DNA of 22,987 bases, from positions 1-22,987 of the IMG/VR virus record IMGVR_UViG_3300040801_000770; one strand, written 5' to 3'. A model generated the notes under the pieces. That model did not search any database, had not been told where the DNA came from, and saw nothing but the letters and a program-made list of their open reading frames with translations. Below are positions 18,007-22,987 of this stretch, piece by piece; position 1 is the stretch's first letter; every line of letters starts with the position of its first letter. Source of the DNA: a virus. Made by a program: the position numbers and the translations under genes.

Positions 18007-19592
18007 TGGATCATCCGGTCGAGAAGCTGGGCACGGTAGATGCGCTGATCGACCGGTTCGGGAAGGCTCGCTCGCGTCGTGCCAACTGGGAAGACATGTG
18101 GCGGGATGCGTACGACTACACGATGCCCGCCAAGAACCTCTGGGTGGAGCGCACGAAGGGCAATTTCCGTCGTCGGAAGATATTCGATAGCACGGCTGTA
18201 AACGGTGTGCCGACCTTCGCGACCCGCATCATGGCGGCGCTGACGCCTAGCTGGACGAACTGGGCGAAGCTCGAACTGGGCGCGGCGGTGGACGATGACG
18301 CCGAGCTGGGGCTGGACCCTTCGCAGTGGCCCGACTACGCGGGCATGACGGCGCTCGAGGCGGTGGAGGAGATTGGCGAGACGCTGTTCCATTACCTGCA
18401 CCACAGCAACTTCGCATCGCAGGCGTTCGAGGCGTATCAGGACCTTGCTGTGTCGACGGCGAGCATTCACATGGACTGGCGCGATGGCGGGTTCGTGTTC
18501 ACCGCTGTTCCGCTGTCCGAGCTGTTCCTGGAGGAGGGTCCGAACGGGAGCGTCGAGACGCAGTGGCGCAAACTGAAGGTTCCCGCTCGGAACATTGCGC
18601 AGACGTGGCTCGGCGCCGAGGTGGCGGGCGAGCTGGCCGGGCTGGTGGAGCGCGCGCCGGACACCGAAGTCGACATCATTGAGGGCGTGGTCCATGTGCC
18701 GCCCAAGCGCCCCGGAGACGACCCTGAATACTGGTTGGTCGTCATGGACGAGACGCGCAAGACGATGCTGCTGGCATCCCCTCACGGCGAATCCAGCCCG
18801 TACATCACGGCGCCCTGGTCTCGCACGCCGGGCGAGATTTACGGGCGTGGCCCGGTGATTTCTGCGCTGGCTGACATCATGACGGCCAACAAGATGATGG
18901 AACACAAGCTTATTGGCGATGCTTTCGCCGTGATGGGGCTGTGGACCGGCGTGGATGACGGAGTGTGGAACCCGCACACGGCACGGCTGAAACCGGGGAC
19001 CATTCTGCCGGTGGCGTCGAATGACGGGACGAACCCCTCCATTCGCCCACTGCCGCTGGGCGGTGCGCCGCAGATCGTGGACGTGGATCTCGAGGCGCTG
19101 CGCCGGAACATCGAGAAGCAGCTCTTCTCGAACCCGCTGGGTGACATCCAGGACGCTCCGGTGCGGACGCTGGGCGAAAACATGATGCGAATGCGCGACG
19201 TGCTGGAGAAGGCTGGCGCGTCGTTCTCGCTGCTGGAATGGGAGTGGGCCGCGAAGATCGTCAAGCGCGGCGCGTTCCTGCTGGCAAGGGAGGGCATCAT
19301 TCCGCCGCTGCGCATCGACGGGCAGGACGTGGCGATCAAGTTCTCCTCGCCGCTGGCGCAGGCTCGTGACGCTCAGGAGCTGACCAGCATCGTGCAGTAC
19401 GCGCAGACGATGGGTGCCGTTGCGCCGATGGAAGCGCCGTTCGCGTTCAAGACGGAGGAGGTGTCCGACTACGTGCGCGAGAAGACGGGTCTGCCTGAGC
19501 GGCTGTTCCGCACGCAGGAGGAGATACAGGAGGCGATGGCGCAGATGGCTGCGATGCAGGGGGGTGCCGGTGGACAACAGCAGCCCGTTTGA
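18006..19592 (+). CDS. Portal (head-tail connector) protein
   Basis: This 528-residue protein starts with ATG at 18006 (TGATG). It shows the features of podophage head-tail connector proteins (T7 gp8-like): an N-terminal helix with RSRRANWEDMWRDAYDYTMP, then the region around YGRGPVISALADIMTANKMM at about 279-298, and a C-terminal helical clip region (LLEWEWAAKIVKRGAFLLAR) plus a Gln/Met-rich tail. The portal is a dodecameric ring at one vertex, through which DNA is packaged and ejected. Its length is right for the family, and the flanking genes (large terminase, Bbp19-like, scaffold) agree. Confidence 0.9.
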   Translation: MDHPVEKLGTVDALIDRFGKARSRRANWEDMWRDAYDYTMPAKNLWVERTKGNFRRRKIFDSTAVNGVPTFATRIMAALTPSWTNWAKLELGAAVDDDAELGLDPSQWPDYAGMTALEAVEEIGETLFHYLHHSNFASQAFEAYQDLAVSTASIHMDWRDGGFVFTAVPLSELFLEEGPNGSVETQWRKLKVPARNIAQTWLGAEVAGELAGLVERAPDTEVDIIEGVVHVPPKRPGDDPEYWLVVMDETRKTMLLASPHGESSPYITAPWSRTPGEIYGRGPVISALADIMTANKMMEHKLIGDAFAVMGLWTGVDDGVWNPHTARLKPGTILPVASNDGTNPSIRPLPLGGAPQIVDVDLEALRRNIEKQLFSNPLGDIQDAPVRTLGENMMRMRDVLEKAGASFSLLEWEWAAKIVKRGAFLLAREGIIPPLRIDGQDVAIKFSSPLAQARDAQELTSIVQYAQTMGAVAPMEAPFAFKTEEVSDYVREKTGLPERLFRTQEEIQEAMAQMAAMQGGAGGQQQPV

Positions 19593-19851
19593 CTGGCAGA
19601 TCAGCGAGGACGACGCGGACCGAGAGCGCCGGCTCGATGAGGTGCGTGAGGCGTGCTCGCGTATGCGGCGCGTGTTTGAGGAGAACCCGGAGGGCGCGGC
19701 GATCCTGAACGACTGGCGCAGGAGCACGGTGGAGGCTGTGCGTGGCGCAACGGCGCGGGAGCCGTACACGCTGGGCTATATGGATGGTCAATCAGATGTG
19801 GTCAGAACGATTGACCGCATGATTCGCATGTCTAAGGAGGGCATCGAATGA
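19570..19851 (+). CDS. Bbp19-like structural protein
   Basis: This 93-residue protein starts with GTG at 19570, inside the end of the portal gene, with a G-rich ribosome site (AGGGGGG at 19559-19565). Residues about 22-93 (REACSRMRRVFEENPEGAAI, then YTLGYMDGQSDVVRTIDRMI) match the pattern of Bordetella phage BPP-1 Bbp19-like proteins, with an R-R-V-F helix, a central polar segment and a closing helix after a Y-x-x-G-x-x-D-V/N motif. In such phages the protein lies between portal and scaffold. Its precise structural role is unknown. Similarity was judged by eye. Confidence 0.6.
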   Translation: MDNSSPFDWQISEDDADRERRLDEVREACSRMRRVFEENPEGAAILNDWRRSTVEAVRGATAREPYTLGYMDGQSDVVRTIDRMIRMSKEGIE

Positions 19852-20684
19852 GTCTGTCGGAAGCACTAGACACGACTGCAGAACCCACGGACGAGTCAGG
19901 GTCCGCTGAGGGCGCGGAGACCTCGGAAGCCAGTGAGGCGTCATTCCATTGGGCTGACGGCGTTGCGGGCGAGGGTGACGTGCCGGAATGGTTCAAGGCG
20001 GACAAGTACAAGTCTGTCGCGGAGCAGGCGCGCGCCTATACCGGCCTCGAGCTGAAGCTGGGGCGTGCTGCCGAGCTGATCGGCGCGCCTGAGCAGACCG
20101 AGGAGACGGAAGCCACTGCGGGGTATGACATCGCGCAGTTCGTGCCGGAAGGGGCAGATGTCGAGCTGGACGCAGAGGACCCGTTCTTCAAGGCGCTGCT
20201 GCCGGAAATGCGCGAGATGGGTCTGTCGCAAGCGGCGGCTTCCAGGCTGGCGCAGAAGTTCGTGGCGGCGCAGCTCGAGCAGGGGCAGGAGGCGCAGCAG
20301 TCGCTTGCGGCGGGCATCGAGGCGCTGGGCGGTCCTGACCGCGTGAGGGCTCGCGTGGAGTCAATCATGGGCTTCGCGAAGGGGTCGCTGTCGTCGGAGC
20401 AGTACGAAGGCTTGCGGTCGATGCTGGATTCTGGTTTCAGCGCGGAAGGCTTCGAGGCGCTGGAGATGATCGTGCAGCGTGCGCGAGGCACGTCCCCTGC
20501 CGGTCCTGAGACGGCGGCGGCGCCGACGGTGACGATGGATCAGGTTCGCAAGATGCAGTTCGAGGAGAAGGACGGGAACGGGAACCTGCGCTTCAACACG
20601 GACCCGGAGTTCCGCAAGCGGGTGCGGAATCTGCGCAGGCAGGTTGTAGGCGACGGCGACTACCAGGAGGTTGTCGGACGCTGA
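19848..20684 (+). CDS. Scaffold / capsid-assembly protein
   Basis: This 278-residue protein starts with ATG at 19848 (ATGA overlap with the previous stop; AGGAGG at 19835-19840). The first 45 residues are acidic and disordered (TAEPTDESGSAEGAETSEAS), followed by WFKADKYKSVAEQARAYTGL, which is typical of podophage assembly proteins, then long acidic helices (AAASRLAQKFVAAQLEQGQE) and a basic C-terminus with KRVRNLRRQVVGDGDY. Scaffolds of this kind bind the capsid protein through the basic C-terminal end and leave the procapsid before packaging. It is the last gene before an inverted gene and the major capsid gene. Confidence 0.85.
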   Translation: MSLSEALDTTAEPTDESGSAEGAETSEASEASFHWADGVAGEGDVPEWFKADKYKSVAEQARAYTGLELKLGRAAELIGAPEQTEETEATAGYDIAQFVPEGADVELDAEDPFFKALLPEMREMGLSQAAASRLAQKFVAAQLEQGQEAQQSLAAGIEALGGPDRVRARVESIMGFAKGSLSSEQYEGLRSMLDSGFSAEGFEALEMIVQRARGTSPAGPETAAAPTVTMDQVRKMQFEEKDGNGNLRFNTDPEFRKRVRNLRRQVVGDGDYQEVVGR

Positions 20685-20703
20685 CGGTCAGGGTCGGCGC
20701 CGT

Positions 20704-20739
20704 GGCGGGTCCCCTCCCCTGCTGCGGCGTCGGCCCGCC
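20704..20739. terminator. GC-rich inverted repeat between convergent genes
   Basis: GGCGGG (20704-20709) and CCCGCC (20734-20739) form a 6-bp stem with a 24-base loop that contains smaller GC dyads. It sits between the convergent ends of the scaffold gene (20684) and the inverted membrane gene (20739), the position expected of a bidirectional terminator. There is no T-run, so intrinsic termination is doubtful. Confidence 0.3.
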
Positions 20740-20939
20740 TACTTGCAGGCGTCAATGCCCTGCACGGCCCACAGGTAGTGCTCTGCTGCCTGTTCCAGCT
20801 CTACGGCAGTGCGCAGCGCGTTACACGCCTGCCGAGCGTCATGCGCGGACAGTAACGCCATCCATGCACCGCCCGCCCCGATGGCGATTCCGCACACCAG
20901 CACCAGCTCTACAAACCCCGGCGTGAACATCCCCTTCAT
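20739..20939 (-). CDS. Inverted small membrane protein gene (moron-like)
   Basis: This 66-residue minus-strand protein lies between the scaffold and major capsid genes, opposite to its surroundings. It begins MKGMFTPGFVELVLVCGIAI, with a single membrane helix at about 9-31, followed by a helical tail (DARQACNALRTAVELEQAAE and HYLWAVQGIDACK) that would be periplasmic or cytoplasmic. ATG at 20939 has only a weak AGG upstream. Its codon use looks like that of its neighbours. As an independent gene in a late module, it resembles a moron, for example a superinfection-exclusion or envelope-modifying protein. The function is unknown. Confidence 0.6.
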   Translation of the reverse strand: MKGMFTPGFVELVLVCGIAIGAGGAWMALLSAHDARQACNALRTAVELEQAAEHYLWAVQGIDACK

Positions 20940-20947
20940 GCGCTTTG

Positions 20948-20984
20948 CCTATCAGTGGACTTTGCCTGATAGGTGGAGTATATA
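20948..20984 (+). promoter_or_regulatory. Promoter with overlapping inverted repeat before the capsid gene
   Basis: TGGACT (20956-20961) and TATATA (20979-20984) are separated by 17 bases, a usable sigma70 promoter for the major capsid operon. CCTATCA (20948-20954) and TGATAGG (20967-20973) form perfect 7-bp inverted repeats around the -35 and into the spacer. CTTTGCCT also recurs as a direct repeat at 20943-20950 and 20960-20967. This layout suggests an operator. The leader from about 20991 to 21113 includes the shared leader repeat. Confidence 0.5.
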
Positions 20985-21065
20985 GTCTTTGTGGACTCCG
21001 ACGGATACCCGCTCTGCGGCCCGCATCGAGGAGCCTGGATCGCTGATTCGGCCCCGGTCACGGGA

Positions 21066-21085
21066 CACCCGAGAGGCTAGACACC
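21066..21085 (+). repeat. Leader repeat copy 2 (upstream of major capsid gene)
   Basis: CACCCGAGAGGCTAGACACC matches 18 of 20 bases of the element at 9005-9024. Here it lies 28 bases before the capsid ATG, so it does not act as the immediate ribosome site; GAGGA at 21100-21104 does. The element is therefore conserved for another reason or is a recombination scar. Confidence 0.6.
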
Positions 21086-21113
21086 TTTCGACAACAGCAG
21101 AGGACGGACTGTC

Positions 21114-21944
21114 ATGTCCAAGAACCTTTCCGCTGTCGCCCAGACCGAGTTCGACGACCAGGTACGTCAGGCGTACCAGAAGGGGTCGATGCTCCGCGAT
21201 ACGGTCACGATCCGTAGGGCGACGGGCGACACCTACAAGTTCCGCGAAATGGGCAAGGGTCTGGCGAACCAGAAGCCGAGCCAGGCCGACGTGACGCCGA
21301 TGGATGTCGCGCACAGCCAGCCTACCGCAACGCTCACGAACTGGAACGCTCCCGAGTACACCGACATCTTCGATGCTGCCGAGGTGAACTTCGACGAGCA
21401 GCAGGAGCTGGCGGAAACCATCGCCATGGCGCTGGGTCGTCGGGTGGACCAGCTCATCATCGACGCGATGGATTCTGCTACGGCGGATGCCAGCGTGGCG
21501 GAAGGCGGCACGGGCCTTTCGGTGGCGAAGACGCTGGAAGCGTCCCGCATCCTGAACGATGCCGGCGTACCCAGCTCGGAGCGCACGTTCGCTCACTCGG
21601 CGATTGCTCTCCAGCAGATGCTGAACGAGGACAAGGCGACCAGCTCCGACTACCAGACCGTCAAGGCGCTGGTGAGTGCGGAGCTGAACACCGGCTTCGG
21701 TTTCACCTGGAAGTGCATCGAGTCGCGTGACGAGGGCGGTCTGCCGCTCGCCACGAACGAGCGCACGTGCTTTGCGTACCACAAGGGCGCTGTCGGCTAT
21801 GCCGAGGGCCTTGCCCCGCGTACCGAGGTGAACTACGTCGCTCAGAAGACGTCTTGGCTTGCCAATGGCATTCTCAAGGCGGGCGCGGTCGTTCGTGCAA
21901 CCGATGGCTTTGTCGACGTTGGCGTCGACGAGAACCCGGCATAA
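21114..21944 (+). CDS. Major capsid protein
   Basis: This 276-residue protein has ATG at 21114, with GAGGA nine bases upstream. It begins MSKNLSAVAQTEFDDQVRQA and matches the P22-type/BPP-1-like podophage coat family: VTIRRATGDTYKFREMGKG near the N-terminus, DIFDAAEVNFDEQQELAETI at about 84-103, a central region with QLIIDAMDSA, and a C-terminal segment with RTEVNYVAQKTSWLANGILK and GVDENPA. Coat proteins of this kind build the T=7 shell together with the scaffold. Its position after the scaffold and before the cement-like protein and tail tubular genes agrees. It has a dedicated upstream promoter and leader. Confidence 0.9.
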   Translation: MSKNLSAVAQTEFDDQVRQAYQKGSMLRDTVTIRRATGDTYKFREMGKGLANQKPSQADVTPMDVAHSQPTATLTNWNAPEYTDIFDAAEVNFDEQQELAETIAMALGRRVDQLIIDAMDSATADASVAEGGTGLSVAKTLEASRILNDAGVPSSERTFAHSAIALQQMLNEDKATSSDYQTVKALVSAELNTGFGFTWKCIESRDEGGLPLATNERTCFAYHKGAVGYAEGLAPRTEVNYVAQKTSWLANGILKAGAVVRATDGFVDVGVDENPA

Positions 21945-21955
21945 GGAGCTGACTC

Positions 21956-22231
21956 ATGGCCTATGTTCATCCTGGTCTTCAGCGCGTCGGCCCGTCGAAC
22001 TCTGACTTCCCGACGATCTGGACCTACACCACCGCAGACGCGACGGCAGTCGTGGACACGGCGGGGTATTTCAATGATGCAGCCGATGACCTCACGGTCG
22101 GCGACTTCATCTTTGCGAATACCTCGACGGGTGGTTCTATCGCGTTCGGCATCTACGTTGTGCTCTCCAACGCTTCCGGCGTGGTGGACGTGTCGAACGT
22201 GACTGCTCTGGGCGGTACGGACTCCGACTGA
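21956..22231 (+). CDS. Probable capsid cement or decoration protein
   Basis: This 91-residue protein starts with ATG at 21956, with AAGGAG about nine bases upstream. It begins MAYVHPGLQRVGPSNSDFPT and is beta-rich: WTYTTADATAVVDTAGYF, then DLTVGDFIFANTSTGGSI and a VVDVSNVTAL ending. The words W-T-Y-x-T-x-D, G-Y-F-N and V-x-D-x-I/F are shared by small proteins following the capsid gene in BPP-1-like phages, where a cement protein stabilises the head. The structural role is inferred from family memory and position. Confidence 0.6.
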   Translation: MAYVHPGLQRVGPSNSDFPTIWTYTTADATAVVDTAGYFNDAADDLTVGDFIFANTSTGGSIAFGIYVVLSNASGVVDVSNVTALGGTDSD

Positions 22232-22235
22232 CCCC

Positions 22236-22790
22236 ATGGCGTCCAGGGTCGACATCTACGACCTGGCCTCGCGAGCAATTGGCGCGGGGCCGGTCGACAG
22301 CACGGGTGGAAGCTCTGTCGTGGAGCAGACGCTGGACGCTGTGTTCGATGTCACCCTGGATGCCGTGCTTCAGACGAACCGGTGGACGTTCTGCACGCAA
22401 CTCATCAGTTTGAACCGGCTGACCGACCCGCCTCCGTTTCGTTACACCTACGCATTCCAGATGCCGGCCAATGCGCTGAAGCTGTGGCGCGTCGACCCGA
22501 ACACTCCGTATCAGGTGGCTGGCGACCAGATTCTGTCCGACCAGCTCGAGCTTGATGCGGACGTAACCCTGCGCCCTGAAATCGGCCAGCTTCCTCCGCT
22601 GTTTGTGCGGGCGCTGTACTTTGAGCTGGCGGCGGCAATCGCCATCCCGATCACTCAGAACGCGGACATTGCGACCGCGATGCAGCGTCAGGCGCATCGT
22701 CTGTGGCCGCAGGCACGCAACGCAGACGCGCAGCAGGACCCGCCGCCCGCCATCGTGGACTCGCCGTTCACTGCCGTCCGGAACATCTAA
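22236..22790 (+). CDS. Tail tubular protein A-like (head-tail adaptor)
   Basis: This 184-residue protein starts with ATG at 22236, four bases after the previous stop. It is helical, with VDIYDLASRAIGAGPVDSTG, then LDAVLQTNRWTFCTQ, FRYTYAFQMPANALKLWRVD and a C-terminal helix. The R-Y-x-Y-A-F-Q-x-P segment and the W-T/R-F-C/A words recall the T7 gp11-like tail tubular A family, which forms the ring below the portal. Its length is usual for the family. It abuts the tail tubular B-like gene, whose GTG follows its TAA directly. Confidence 0.8.
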   Translation: MASRVDIYDLASRAIGAGPVDSTGGSSVVEQTLDAVFDVTLDAVLQTNRWTFCTQLISLNRLTDPPPFRYTYAFQMPANALKLWRVDPNTPYQVAGDQILSDQLELDADVTLRPEIGQLPPLFVRALYFELAAAIAIPITQNADIATAMQRQAHRLWPQARNADAQQDPPPAIVDSPFTAVRNI

Positions 22791-22987
22791 GTGCGTACCT
22801 GGATCGGGTACAGCACGTTCGGGTCGGGCGTCCTCGACCCTCAGCTGACTTCGCGTTATGACCTGCAGGCGTACTTCCAGGGCGCGCAGGCCCTCACCAA
22901 CGTTGTGTGTGTCCCGCAAGGCGGGGTGAAGCGCCGGGACGGGATGGCGTACGTCGCAACGCTGCAGGGGCGCTCTCGGCTGCTGCC
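22791..22987 (+). CDS. Tail tubular protein B-like (nozzle), partial at right edge
   Basis: A GTG at 22791, directly after the previous TAA, opens a frame that continues for 65 codons to the window end. It begins MRTWIGYSTFGSGVLDPQLT and contains RYDLQAYFQGAQALTNVVCV and QGGVKRRDGM. The pattern R-x-D-L-x-x-Y/F, then A-L-x-N-x-V-x-x-P-Q-G-G-V-x-R-R-x-G is the well-known N-terminus of T7 gp12-like nozzle proteins. Its C-terminal part is outside the window. Its presence confirms a podovirus-type tail. Confidence 0.85.
   Translation, partial: MRTWIGYSTFGSGVLDPQLTSRYDLQAYFQGAQALTNVVCVPQGGVKRRDGMAYVATLQGRSRLL

Noticed and set aside
17304-19769. An 821-codon open frame on the minus strand
   Set aside because: It lies antisense to the portal and neighbouring genes, is Arg/His/Leu-rich without domains, and is explained by high-GC codon bias.

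Overview
The window is a segment of a tailed double-stranded DNA phage or prophage with short-tail (podovirus-type) morphogenesis genes. Base composition is GC-rich throughout. The Nin-type, AlpA-type and YdaS/Cro-type genes point to a proteobacterial host, but no host gene, integrase, tRNA or attachment site is visible, so a free phage and a prophage cannot be told apart. Both ends cut through genes.

Layout. (1) Positions 1-1623, minus strand: a tightly overlapping operon of six small genes of unknown function, one truncated at the left edge. (2) 1624-1769: a divergent control region with TATGC/GCATA half-sites and palindromes. (3) 1770-7328, plus strand: the early operon. It holds a Cro/YdaS-like repressor, an AlpA-like regulator with a TTG start, a poorly resolved stretch with a strong hairpin (2221-2661), a replication-protein C-terminal-domain homologue, a NinX/DUF2591-like protein, a mini zinc ribbon, SSB, an HTH protein, NinB, a NinG-like HNH protein, an HTH-metallophosphoesterase (position analogous to lambda NinI) and a candidate late regulator in the position of lambda Q. 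(4) 7344-7372: a good sigma70-type promoter, placed like lambda pR'. (5) 7463-8993: a cassette of six small membrane or lipoprotein-like genes that looks like a lysis cassette but has no recognisable endolysin. (6) 9025-15104: an accessory surface-interaction locus. It contains a 1050-residue protein that appears to join an SGNH-type esterase to a clan GH-A-like glycosidase, a protein with DGGG repeats that includes a perfect 60-bp tandem duplication, and other probable virion proteins. (7) 15088-22987: packaging and head/connector genes in order: small and large terminase, a possible permuted papain-like protein, portal, Bbp19-like protein, scaffold, an inverted membrane-protein gene, a promoter, major capsid, a cement-like protein, tail tubular A-like and a truncated tail tubular B-like protein.

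Most genes within each block overlap by 1-4 bases (ATGA, GTGA or TGATG), which suggests translational coupling in three transcription units: leftward early, rightward early and rightward late. A further promoter lies before the major capsid gene. The most notable points are the bifunctional esterase/glycosidase, the modular DGGG repeats, a 20-bp leader (18 of 20 identical) shared by a probable virion gene and the capsid gene, the inverted membrane gene inside the head module, and the absence of a recognisable CI repressor beside the Cro-like gene. All calls come from reading the sequence and from knowledge of families; no database search was run.
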